Part shown: piece after piece, positions 52,659-64,000 of the stretch
Numbering within the stretch: position 1 is the first letter of the stretch
Layout: each line of letters begins with the position of its first letter
Origin: Cyanoderma ruficeps
Taxonomy: Eukaryota > Chordata > Aves > Passeriformes > Timaliidae
Length of the DNA stretch: 64,000 nucleotides
Direction of reading: 5' to 3'
NCBI GenBank assembly: GCA_008694505.1
Contig: VZDJ01007749.1
Coordinates: forward strand, 2,055,564 to 2,119,563
Position numbers and translations under genes: made by a program
The notes under the pieces: model-generated
The model's input: the letters and a program-made list of their open reading frames with translations, nothing else
What the model was told of the DNA's origin: nothing
Database searches by the model: none

Positions 52659-52856
52659 CACATCTATACTGTGCACTCCCTTTTACCAAAATCCTAATGG
52701 CCTCTCACTATGTGCATCATTCATCATTATCTGGCCACTATAAGTGATGGCCTTCATCATCAATTATCACTGTGGTCAATCAGCTAAAATGCCTTCACAA
52801 GATGATGAAAAAAGAGAAAAAACTAAACAACGGCCCCAAATACTTAGAACAAGGAA

Positions 52857-52862
52857 AATAAA
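52857..52862 (+). terminator. Distal candidate poly(A) signal (AATAAA)
   Basis: AATAAA in 'ggaaaataaagcacacg', about 4.4 kb after the stop codon. Motif only. Confidence 0.25.
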
Positions 52863-53230
52863 GCACACGTAGGCTGTAAATCGCAACTGGTTTTGTTAAT
52901 TCATCCTATGTGACTTTTTTATAGTTCAATGAAACAGTTTCAAATTGGGGTTCTGGGTCTGATTTTCATTCTGATTACAGAAATTTGCTTTTAAGTTCAG
53001 TAAAGACCTGTTTAGAGGTGCTTAGAACTATTGTGCTGGGTCAGGCAGGCACTCTTGTCAGTATAATTTAATTTGGGATCCAGGCTATTTAGTTTATTTT
53101 AAAGCCCCCATTTTTTAAAAGTCTGTAAGTGCTTCTGCGTTACAATGTTTCTGGCTATCATGGGAGTGGGGAGAAGGAGAAATCCGCACTTCATTTAATT
53201 CAATTTATAAATTGATAAATGCTTGGGAAT

Positions 53231-53236
53231 AATAAA
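53231..53236 (+). terminator. Most distal candidate poly(A) signal (AATAAA)
   Basis: AATAAA in 'gggaataataaaactgc' is followed by TG-rich sequence ('ctggatggactgtaactgat'). It is the last canonical signal before the CR1 copy at 53552, so it would mark the end of the longest 3' UTR, about 4.8 kb. Motif only. Confidence 0.3.
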
Positions 53237-53551
53237 ACTGCTTGCCTGCTAGCTTCTGATTCATCTGGATGGACTGTAACTGATTTGGTAGGTCACTGCT
53301 CCTCATGAAACCAGAAGCATCCCCCACAGGTTAAGCTTTGAACTGAAAATTCCGGAAAAGATACAGATAAGCTCAGTTTTGTCAGACACAGGGCCAAAAC
53401 TCAACCAGTCCTTTTACCCACTTACTTTGGAGGCCTCTTCCTGCCAAAGGTCTTTGACAGACTTCAGCCACTGGCTCTAACTTCTGTAAAACAAAGTCTG
53501 ACCCCTTTATTTTTCTTTCTCAGTCACTCACTATTACACAAATACCTTCAT

Positions 53552-53890
53552 TTCACAGACTCATACGATAGGCTGAGTTGGAAGGCGCCCTTCAGGGTCA
53601 TCAAGTCCAGCTCCTGGCCTTGCACAGAACACCCCAAGGGTCACACCATGTGTCTGAGAGCATTGTCCAAATGCTTTCAGAGCTTCTGGAACTCTGTCAG
53701 GCTTGTGACCACTGCCCTGGGAGCCTGTTCAGTGCCCAACCACCTTCTGGGTGAAAAACCTTTTCCCAATATCAAACCTAAACCTCCCCTGGCACAGCTT
53801 CATGACATTCCCTTGGATCCTGTCTCTGGTCAGCAGGAGATCAGGGTCTACCCCTCTGCTTCCCCTCACGAGGAAGCTTTAGACCATTGT
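53552..53890 (-). mobile_element. CR1 LINE fragment, about 340 bp, minus orientation, older subfamily
   Basis: It starts 'tcacagactcatacgatagg' and 'ctgagttggaagg', then 'gggtcatcaagtccagctcc', 'cctaaacctcccctggcaca', 'cagcttcatgacattccctt', 'ggatcctgtctctggtcagc' and 'cccctcacgaggaagcttt'. This follows an avian CR1 3' region different from the copy at 33.2 kb. The octamer tail is degraded. Opens at 53648-53956 and 53889-54095 are translations of, or extend from, this repeat and are not genes. Confidence 0.9.
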
Positions 53891-56529
53891 GTCAGAACAA
53901 ACAGATTTCCATATGACATTGCTCCTCCAGTTGGGCTTGGTTGTGGTAGACGCTGAGGGTTTTTTAAAGAAAGAAGGTGACATATGGGGTAGAGTTATTT
54001 CAAAGGATGTGGGATTTTCAGTGAGTAAATTGCCTTTAAGAACAGTAATTTCACACTGGCATACACTTGAGAGATTTAGAAATCCAGGTCAGTAATCCTC
54101 AAAAACATCCTTTTGGTAAACAATAAAGGCATGAGCTCGTTTGTCAGCAAGCACAGGGACCAACGGCAAGGCTATCAAAATGTGAATGTGTCAGTCTGGT
54201 TGCAGCAAATAATACAGGGAAATGGAATTTGGGCAGCTAAAAATAACGGTTGGCACACTGGCTGGACTCTTATGAGTGAATTCAACTACAAGCCAGTAAA
54301 CATTTATTGGATGATAAACAGAAAAATATTTCTATTATAGTCACAGTTTGGGCTGCAGCTGACAGAACAGAGACATGGGCTGTGGGGCTGCATTGGCTTT
54401 TCCAGGACCAGGGGCCAGATTGCTGTTCAGGTGTTCTCCAAGCTGGGGGACTGGGCAGGCTTCACACAACCACCTGTTGCACGACAGATGATCAGCTGTT
54501 TCCAGAAATCCTCCCGTTTTCCTTTGCAATTGAAATACATTTTCTAGGAATAGTACAGCAGCTTGCTTTGTGGAACACACTGAGTGGCCTCCCAAAACAT
54601 GCCTCACCACAGCCAGCATCATCTCAAAGAGAAACCGTGGCTGCAGGTCCAGGTGAGAAACTTCCACTCTGTTTAGGATTGCCTTGGCCTTGGGTCCCCC
54701 TCAGGATGGGCAGGTGTGAGGAGGGCAGGACATGAGAGCTGCGGGACCTGCTCTGGTGTGGCTACAGGAATGGGGGGAAAATTCAGCTGTGAGGATCTCA
54801 CAACCAGGAGTGCTTGGAGAACTTGCCCCAGGGCTCAGGGCTTGGAAAAGCTAAAGAAGGCACAGGTTTTCCTTAGTTACCAAATGCTTCAAAGGAAAAA
54901 AAAATGTTTCTCAAAGAAGTTGTGGCATAGAGAGTTCAGGAATTTCATTAGGAGTCACTTCAGTGTTCCTTTAGCACTTTCCCTGCCTGCGCCTCGGGAA
55001 GGAGGCCAGGCAGAAAAAATCTCCCACAGGCATTAAACTCACCCCACAACAATATAACTTTCTAGGACACCAGATCTCAAAGGTTTGGACCAGAAGATTG
55101 ACTCAGGATAAGATCCAGCAACATGCTTTATTAAAGCATAGGGACAGAGACAAGTTTCAGCACAAGATGTAAAAATCTTAAAGAAAATTATAATGCAAAC
55201 GGACCCCCCTGGGAAATCCTACTCCATCTGCCACTGTCTTCTAATGAGCCTTTCAGGTGGCTTAATTCTTTCCTGATTACACCTGGAGAGGGAGCAGGCT
55301 TGTTACATCATCCCACCTGGCAGAAGGGCTGTTCTGCTAGCAAGCATAGAGCTTGATGTTACCAGACACTTCACACTACGTGGGAGCTAGCTGTACAAAG
55401 ATTTTCCTTTAGTTTCAGGATTGCTGGCAACCAATACAGAGATGGATATTTAGTGATTTATGTTTGATTTATGGGCAGGTCCAGGGAGAGGGAAAAGAAC
55501 ATAATCCAGTGAGAGAAATGAAGAAAAAAACCCAAAAAACTGAGCAGGGTTTTTCTCATGCTTACCAGCCAATATCCACAAAACAGAAAAATTTCAGGTA
55601 ATTAATTTAAGTCTTGGTGTGTTGCTGGATGGTGCTTGGGAAAGACAAGTTCATGCTCAGTTTTCCTGAAGGCTAAATTTGTTTGGGAGCTCATTTATAC
55701 CTGTCTTCAGGCTCTTTTTAGGGACATCTTTCAAAATGTTGTTAGTACGGGTATAACAGTCATTACCTATAGCAGTTTCTCATCTATTTTGAGAGCTTTG
55801 TCTAAGTATGGGTTGCTGGATTTGACTCACAGGTTAGAGTACATCTGCACTAGCAAGCCGAGCTCAGTAAGAATAAATTTGTAGGTCATGGTAGCTAATA
55901 CTGTGGACTTGATGTCTGTGTTATATTTCACGATTTTCTTTGAACCAGTTGTAGCCTGGTCGCACAGACTGAGTGCCAATTAGTGGTTAAGTTTGTTCAT
56001 GCAGCTAATTTCATCTGCAAAGTGTCCAGTCCTTCATGCAGAGTGCTCTGTGAAGTTAATTGTAGGAGTGGGAACAGCTGAGTTGCTTCAGAACTCTATG
56101 CCTGATCTTAAATAAATGATCTTTGGTGTTGAAAACATCCTTTGGGCATTGGTATATTTGAGTTTGTTTGGAACAACTCACTGCAAGAAAAGTAGGGTAT
56201 TTTAGTAACCAGCCCTAAATGACAATTGCTGTTAGAGATGAAGGCCTCCCTTCTACTTTCACAAGACCCAGTGTCTTTAATTCTGGCCCTCGTCTTCTTC
56301 TTTTACCACCACAGTGCTACATAGCATCCCCTCAACCCATTTCTTTAAACCTAAAGAAATAACAGTTTAAAAGGTCTGTTTCCTTTGAATAGGTTGAGAT
56401 AAATATGGAAGTATTTTTAAATGGGCGTTGTCTGAGGGAACCATGTTGTCCCCCTGATTTTTTCAGCCTTCTGATATTTTACATTTTTGTACTGGAGTTC
56501 TCACGCATTTTAACATAAACAAAAAGTGA

Positions 56530-56800
56530 TGTTTTGAAAACTATGCATTCCTTCCTGGGGGAAGGACAAGTTGATGAACTTCCAGTTTGACCAGTGGGGT
56601 CAGAGAGGTGTCAACCTCATGGCCCAATCAATAATCAAACTCCAAAAACTATTTAAACCCTAATCCCAAATGAATGTCCTCCTTCTTTTTTTGCTCTCAC
56701 AACCTGACGGTGTGATTGTGGTTCTTTCCTGTCTGTCTGGCGACACCATGTAACCGACAATAAGATCAGCAATCATTCAATTGTAACTTGCACAATTATT
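56530..56800 (+). mobile_element. Possible LTR-like fragment of an old avian retroelement
   Basis: A TG start ('tgttttgaaaactatgcatt') is followed by 'gtttgaccagtggggtcaga', 'cccaatcaataatcaaactc' (with a CCAAT box), 'aactatttaaacc' (TATA-like) and then 'ttctttcctgtctgtctggc' and 'gacaataagatc'. The order CCAAT, TATA-like box, poly(A)-like site resembles U3-R of a bird ERVL-type LTR. I did not find a confident CA end or a target-site duplication, so the right edge is approximate. No coding part lies nearby. Confidence 0.4.
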
Positions 56801-59800
56801 GTGGGAGCAAACCTGGAGCTGCTGGGGTAGGTGAACAGGGATAAAGGGCTGGGGCAGAAATGGATTCAGCCCCTGCTCAGAGGAGGAGCCACACTGAACA
56901 AATCCAGTCTTTTGGAAACTCTACACACAGATTTTTCAAGACAGATCTGCTTTTAAACGAAGTTTTGACAGTCTTCTCTTACACAGTTCTCACCAAAATA
57001 AAGTCATTCCTGTATGGGAATTAATTGCAATACGTTTCCCAATGAAGTCAGTATTAAAAGTATCATGGGAAACCACAAGAGATTGGGATACATTTTGAGA
57101 TATTTTCTTGTAACTTCTGCAGACAGGAAAGCTGCCATTTCCATTAAGATTGAGACTTCATTGCTGCTTTTTACTACAGAGTGATTACACTTCCCCCTGG
57201 CACACTGCATATTATTATGAACATTTTATACAAGTGTTCTGAATAGTCATCATTAATTCTTTTAGATTTCTAAGTGTTAGACATCAAAGACTGACAATAT
57301 AGACTGATGCTAAAAGATTTTTAGATCTGAGTTCTTGTAAATGACCATATTGTTTCTAAGTAGCTGCTCATAAGTTTGCCTAAGTTCTAAAAAACATCTT
57401 GAGAATTCTATTTTTATTATTATATTTTGCCAAAAGTTGATTGATAATTATAGAAAGAAACATTCTCTGTTAACATAAGTTTTTTCAGAAACAGTTCAGC
57501 TTAATTTGAGAACAGTTCAATTCAGCAATAGGAATATTAATTTAGAGGTTTTAGACACAACGAGCTTTTTCTATCATCTAAGCTAATTTAGAATTTTAGA
57601 GACTTCAAAAATAAATTTGAATTGTTTTTCATCTAGTTCTTGGTGGCAGTTACCACATGTTCTGGGTGAAGGAGTCTGTGCTTGTGAGGGAAGTTGTGGC
57701 AATAGTCTGGTGCCTTTATGGGGGGCAGTTTTGCCAGACCTGCATGTGAGCATATCTTTGCATCTTATGCTGTTCTGCTCCTCACTGAAAACTTTCAGTC
57801 ATTACTAATCCCTGGGAACCATTGCACAGACTCTGCTGCACACCAGCAAAGTCCCTGGCTCAAAAGCAGAACTTGGCACTAATACATACTCTGAGGCAAA
57901 ATTTCCCATTCATTTCAGCGGGAGAAGGGATTTCTTCTTTTTCTTTTCTCTGGCAGTCCATGGCACCTAAAATAAATCGGTATATTAGAAAGTGCTACAG
58001 AGAGGGAGGATGCATCCATGAACAAATATCCTGAACACTGAATTAAAAAAAGCCAATCCAAAGACCCTAAAATCAATCTGACTTCTTAAGATGGACAATA
58101 AGCTAGTGTGGATGCATAACTCACTTCTACAGTCCTTAGTGGTCTTTCATAATTTGCTTTTAGTTTGGCAGACTGGTGAGATGTGAAAACCCTGAAGTTG
58201 CAGCCATAAATAATGCAGACTAACAAAATGGGAACTGTACAAAGAGGACACTTTGGTTTTCAAAATTGTTTTAAAAAACTCTGCAATGCAATATATGGTC
58301 TGACTGCTAGACAGGGAGCTAAAGCAGCCTAGGACTAAGGGTGGCCCTGAGCTCAGTGCAGGTTGGACAGTCCAGCTTTTCTCACAGCTCTGGTTTCTGC
58401 AACAGGGAGAAAGACACAGCACCTCCAGAAGCAATGGCAAAGCACCAGCAGTTTCATTTTTATGGGGTGTGTTCAGTCTCTACTGCAGGGTGATCTCAGG
58501 GCTCCACTTGAATCTGATTCATTCACTTCTTTCAGATGTGTATTGAACACTGTCAGCTGGAGCTCCTTCACTGAACAACCACATTTCCTTAGTACTCCCA
58601 CTATCATCCACCAGGAATTTCTGGAGTCAGAGAATTGCTTATGTCACTGCATATGCTTTTCCCGTGTGTTTGGTTTTTGGGGGTTTTTTATGCTTTGATT
58701 TTTTCCTAATGCTGGGAAAGAACAAGGAGATGATAATCAATTGTGAGGTAAATTATAATAATCTTTCAGTCCCTTATATGATGCAAACAGGTTTCAAATA
58801 ATTGAGCATTAGGATGGGAAATCATTCTAACTGGAGTTTTAAAATAATCTGGGAAAATTTACACAAAAACCTCATTAAAAAAACAAAAGCCAACAAGGAA
58901 ACCCATTAATACTGTCCAGTCATTTTTTTCTGTTGCTACAGTGGTGTCCATTTCAAGCACTCCAAGTACATGACTCAGACTGTAAAGCCCAAGGCTTTCA
59001 TTAAAACAACAGTATTTGCAACATATGAAATTGGGAAAAAGGAGAGAGAGTCACTTTAAGCTTTTTATCCTAGTTAAAATTCAATAATCGTCTATTGAAT
59101 TTTGTTCAACAGCATATTGCCATTATTGAGTATGTTTAGAGAGCATTTATTTTCCTAATATACCTACACCCATGTAAGGATAAATGTGGAAAGGAATTAT
59201 AATTTCTGCAACATCTACTGCTCAGTCTGATTTTGCTACCTGTACTAGCATGTGTTTGTCCAGGCACAGACACCACTTGTGCATACCAGTACAATTGTAA
59301 CCCTGCTGGTGTGTTGAGTGGGACAAAGGAAGGAGAAAACCACACCGTATCAAATACTTAAGTTGCTACTTAAATTTTATGTTTGAATTTGCACTGTTCA
59401 GGAATAGGTATGTTCTTGATTATCTGGTTTTCCAGCGTATGCAATAGAAAACAAAAGCAGGAGTGAAAGGAAGATGTTCTTGGTTAACAAGGCTCCTGCT
59501 GCAAGTAAAGGTTTTTATTCACCCCTGGGCCACCACCAAACATCGAAGCCATTGCAGAGGTAGAGTGTTACTGTGTCAGGTTGGGCCAGAATGTGTCTTC
59601 AGGTTAGCCCACAGGAATAACAGCCAATGCAACTTTACAGAAGTTAGATGCTTGATTCCAGCCTTGCTCTGAGGATTTCATGTCAGCATAACTCTGTAGA
59701 CTTCATTACAATTTTTTATGACTGTACCAACATGAAACTGAGCCCAGCAGTATATGTCCGTGTCACTGGGATTTAAAGTCGAGACCTTCCTTCAACCTCA

Positions 59801-62800
59801 CACAATGGAAAAAGTCCTGTTTTCTCTTTTTTTCTTTTTATTTCAGAGAGAACTTTAAAGTTCCATTGTTACAGGACTGCAACACAAAGAATGATAGATG
59901 TAATCAAAAGGTCTTTTATCTTCTTTTTTTTTTTCCCTTATTAGAAAAGTCAGCAGTTCTGCAGCACTGATTCCTGAAGGTGTATAGCACAATTGTGTTA
60001 CTACAGCAACAGACAGCACTGACAGGACCAAGTTATAGATGAACTAGGTCCTTTTGCAAGATCACAACCAAAATGGTGGGACTAAATCTGCTGCATGTAA
60101 ATATGGTGGGATGAAAAGGTTAGCAGGATAAATACAGTAGAGCAAAGCACCTTATATAACAAAGAATCTTCTGCAGCGCTTTACAACCCCTCAAGTCAAA
60201 ACAGGTGGGAGAAATTAAATTAGTCCTTCCAGTTTTGTTTTGCACTGTTCCACAAAAGCTTGTCCCATCTCTTGTTAAGGGACTGAGGCAGATCTCTAAG
60301 CAGGTAACTATTCTCACAGTAACAGAAAGGGATATGTCTAAGGGAAGGACAGGAATTTCCAAATAAGAGATAATGTAAACTGCCTCATCTTGGATCAGCT
60401 GCTTCCTGCCAAATCAGATTGCTCTGCTTTGTTCTTCACCTCCTTTGAGGATATACATAACAGACACAGAAGGGAAAGAAAGCAATCTCACCTTCCTTTT
60501 TCCTTCCTGCCCTTCATTCCTCTCCCTCCGTGAAAGACTCAGGATCTTTATTCTTGCTAAAGCACCTTCACAATAAATATTAATTTGTTTCAAACCCTGA
60601 GCCCATATAGACACCTTAATACAGGCCAGCTTTCAAAAGCACACAGTGACATGGACCATTATGATCTGAGCTCTTTAGGAAGGCTGATTGTAAGTTCTAT
60701 TGACTAGTACCCAGTCCATGCTAATGTTTATGATGTAGAAATATTTCTAAAGTTGTGCAAATACATTCGCTAGCAGAGAAGCTACTTAGACTGGGCAAAA
60801 CTTGCTTGTAGCAACAAAGATTAGGAAGAAATGAGGGATAAAATAACAAGAACAAAGTATTATGTCAGTGTAACTGTATCTAATTTAGCTCCAATTGCTG
60901 ATACTGGGCCTTCTAGTCTTCTACCTTGTTCTGTACAAGGTGGGGAAGAAGCATATCCTAGAACAATACTGCTGTCAGTGATGGTCTCACACTGACTTTG
61001 CCTCACCAAAAGCAAGATGAAAGCCAGCAGAGTGGCTCTGAAGAGCTAAATTACTAAAGAACAATGGCAGTCTGTGTAGAAATGGAGCCATAGGATTGAA
61101 TTCCAGAAGCTCTTTAAAGCTATTAAGTATTAACTAAGCCATTGTATCTACATGTGTGTGTGCTTGGAGATTGCCTCAAGACCTCTGTGTCTTTCTTAGC
61201 TCAAGCAATAATGAATGAGGTTGAGGATCATGCATTTTGCCCTGACTTTGAGGGGGGAAAAAAATCTAACCTGTGATAGAGAATGGTGTCAGCTGAGGAG
61301 ATTGATGGTAACTTGCTGAGCATTTCTGACCCATCTGTGTTAAATCTCCTGCCTATGTACTTAGCTGCAGCTAACTGGACTTCCAGGCAGATTGAGAAAT
61401 TAATGCAGAGACTGAGAAAAAAAATAGCCAGGTCTCCAAAAGCACTTGGCTACTCAAAAACATGCCTGGAAAAATGCTCAATTAAGAAAGACACCTAAAT
61501 AATTCACCAACTTTTTAAAGTTTTACACTCTCTGTCATTGATTTCTGGCTCTGGTATATTCATCATTATATGGCATGTTATTGAATTACTGACTCTCGCC
61601 AAACTGAAACAAACTGGTCAATTCTTTATGTTCTTAAGAGTAACAGAAAAACAGAAAGAGGCTGATCTCTCCATTATCCCGGTTCAACCCTGTTTTTCTT
61701 CTTCATTCAAACTGCTACATGTTATTCAAATGAATTTTTCGGTGTTGAATACCTCTAGCTTTCATTTAAGTGTCAAAGGACCAACCAAGTTAAACCTTTC
61801 CATAATTTAAGGTCTCTAAAAACATGGAGATAAACACAGTGATTCTTGGAAGTAGAATAGGATTCACTTCACAGAAATTCACTGTATATTTAACTATCTC
61901 CATGACAAAAGTCTAATCTAGATAATTCTAGAGTTATCTGATAAAAATAAGCCCTTCCAGAGGGTAATATATAAATCATTTTAGAGATTTGTGTGAAAAA
62001 ACCCATACACTCTGCTCTCCACTTCCACTTGAGAGTCTAGACAGACAGGTTTTTTGCTTTCTTTGAATTAAAAAGCCCTACTTAAATTGCGGCGAGACTT
62101 TGCATATATTCATCATTTTCCATCTGGAAAGTCTTCCATTATTGATACATAATGCAAGCACAAGTAGAAAAATACATTTTTCTCCTATTTTATGTGATGC
62201 ACTGAGGCTTCTTTCTTGAAGATACATTCATCAAAGGGGCATTCCCTTAATGAAATACTGGTCCTGAATATCCCCAGCTCCCTTGTCACCCTGTGTGACC
62301 AGAGTGTGCTTCACTTCACACTGCCTGATTTGATGGAGGGCCTAGGACCCTCTCTCTGCACTGGTTCTGGTGGCTCCCCCTTATTTCCAGGTTCTTAACC
62401 CCTTGCTGATCCTCCTGCTCTCCAGCTGTCCTTCCTCATTCACAGTCCTTCATCAGAGAGCTCTTAGTACTGACTGAAGTTGGAGGTGCTGCTGTCAGTG
62501 CCCAAAGAAACCATTCACCAGCTACGGAAAAAGAGTCCAGAGCCCAGAAAAAGTGTCCACACTGTGCCATCATGTTCTGGTTGAAAAAGTCTTTTGCAGA
62601 GCTGGTCATCACATGCAGATTTCCTGAGCCCTAATCTTAATTCCATAAATCTTCCCCAGTTAATGATATTATGTACAGAACAAAGGCCAGTCTTCTGGAC
62701 AGTAGAGATGCAACACAAAGTCTATTTGTCTATTTCTTGTGCATGGGAACTGTACATACACACAGAGCCTGTAATACCAGGATTTATTTAAACTGGGAAG

Positions 62801-63675
62801 TTCATAAGGCCTTGATCAGAACAAACATAATTTCATTAATTGAGAAGTATCAGTTCAGTGCATCCCAGTGATGCTGATCTGATTAGGGCAGCATCTGGAT
62901 TAAACATTCTCATCTTAAAGATTTAGAATGCTAGAGATTTGCTTTTTGTATTCTCCTCTTTTCCTCCCTTTTTAAAAGCTTCTTCCCTTCTGAGTTTGAA
63001 ATATTAAAGACTACAAGCTGTTCTGCATAACAGGAAACCTGCAGACACAAAACAATGTAGATATGCTTATGTCAGTTATACCTTGCTCCATTTACTAAAA
63101 TACTGTTTTAAGCATATCTGGTTTAAATGTACCTTTCAGTATCAAGGGTTTTTTTCTAAGCAAGCCTGTATTATAGAGCAACCTTGTGTTTTTCTGTGCT
63201 ATAAATACCTCATTCATATCTTCACATTATCTATTACTGTTTATCTCTTAAAGAGGGAAAATGGAACAGATCTAGTGAAACTTACAGTTGCAGGGTAAAT
63301 AAACATTTATTGTGTGTTTCTTCCTCAAACTTTATGAGCTGCTTCAATGTAATTAGTATATAAGCTAATTTTCAAGGTCTAGGTTAAAAAAAAGAATGAA
63401 AGCTTGACAGTTGCAAATAGCTCTTTTCAGAGAACGATGAGAGTTATAATTTTGTACAACCCCTTCCAATAATAAAGTAGACTATGAAGATAAGTGTATC
63501 CAGCATTTACCGGTAGCATAAGATGATTGGTAATGTCCTTTAAGCTTCCAGCCATAGAAAGCCAAATGAGATAAGTGAATTCACCCAGTACTTCATGGAG
63601 GAGAAAGGTCTTAGGTCTCTCCTCCTAAATATAGACCACACAGATCTAGCTTTGATTTCACTCTGCTGTAGTGAA

Positions 63676-63718
63676 ATCTTTCTGAGATTTCATCTTTCTG
63701 AGAAATCATCTTTCTGAG
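63676..63718. repeat. 16-bp tandem repeat, about 2.7 copies
   Basis: Units ATCTTTCTGAGATTTC (63676-63691), ATCTTTCTGAGAAATC (63692-63707) and a partial ATCTTTCTGAG (63708-63718) are contiguous, with differences only in the last few bases. It is a short minisatellite, likely recent. It has no recognised function. Confidence 0.9.
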
Positions 63719-64000
63719 GCAGCTCATACTTGTGTGTCTCACCACCCCTACCCTTACCGGCCATTTCAAGCCCATTTGCCATTTCTGGATCCCCAAAAAC
63801 CAGAGTCATGTCCTGTGGTGCCCTGGCCACCTTGACCTCTCCTGTCCTGGTATCCCCTCCTGCATCTGCTCGTGTCCCAGTGCCCAGCCAGCACCACCCT
63901 GTTGTCCCCTGTTCTCCTTAAACTTTTGACATACAGGAACAGCAGTGAAACCACTGAGTGATGGAGCTCCCCAAAGTATCTACCCAAACACTCCTAGAAG

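Larger units (their letters stand above)
53891..64000. other. Downstream region without a recognised gene
   Basis: The sequence is mostly AT-rich with many stops. Its opens are short and unlike known proteins. A richer-GC patch at about 54340-54830 holds a 142-codon plus-strand open and a 108-codon antisense open, with no recognised domain and no clear exon edges. A possible LTR-like piece is at 56.53-56.80 kb and a 16-bp tandem repeat is at 63.68 kb. The last 250 bases are C-rich, with overlapping opens on both strands typical of base bias. No tRNA, rRNA or second gene was recognised. Confidence 0.6.

Noticed and set aside
53648..54095. Plus-strand opens of 102 and 68 codons
   Set aside because: The first is translation across an antisense CR1 copy and the second begins in its edge. 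Neither is a gene.
1..64000. CRISPR arrays, operons, tRNA or rRNA genes
   Set aside because: No regularly spaced repeats, tRNA-like folds or bacterial gene packing were seen. The content is that of a vertebrate intron and intergenic region.

Overview
The window is AT-rich vertebrate nuclear DNA and almost certainly avian. The evidence is several CR1 LINE 3' ends that read in the plus direction as 'cagaat...ggttggaagg', some with the octamer tail typical of bird CR1, together with low repeat density, long introns and one split gene. There is no sign of prokaryotic gene organisation. Most reading frames are chance opens in intronic or intergenic DNA.

One gene is recognisable: the 3' end of neurexin-1 (NRXN1), on the plus strand. 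Positions 1-32720 look like the intron upstream of the penultimate coding exon. Positions 32721-32808 are that exon, the extracellular juxtamembrane stalk with its acidic cysteine loop. It ends in two in-frame donors 9 bases apart, giving a version with or without Gly-Gly-Leu. Positions 32809-48132 are a 15.3 kb intron. Positions 48133-48440 encode the end of the stalk, the transmembrane helix, the cytoplasmic tail and the C-terminal EYYV PDZ ligand. The 3' UTR starts at 48441. Its best poly(A) signal is at 51542, with weaker distal candidates to about 53.24 kb. From about 53.3 kb to 64 kb the sequence appears to be intergenic or distal UTR, and no gene was recognised.

Overlying this are one clear and three shorter or more degraded CR1 copies (23.4, 33.2, 33.8 and 53.6 kb), all with the 3' end on the left. 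There are also two possible solo-LTR-like segments (16.1-16.7 and 56.5-56.8 kb), simple repeats, a 40-A homopolymer ending in the only ambiguous base (49174), a small CpG-rich pocket at 4.0-4.15 kb next to a perfect 10-bp inverted repeat, and a 16-bp tandem repeat near the right edge.

The two coding exons form one splice unit. The first ends in phase 1 (G) and the second supplies CA, making the junction alanine codon. Together they encode 131 residues (128 with the short donor): stalk, membrane anchor and tail of a presynaptic adhesion receptor. I found no convincing new biological system. The most interesting signals are the tandem donor, and the in-frame stop just inside the following intron, which would give a membrane-free neurexin if that intron were retained.
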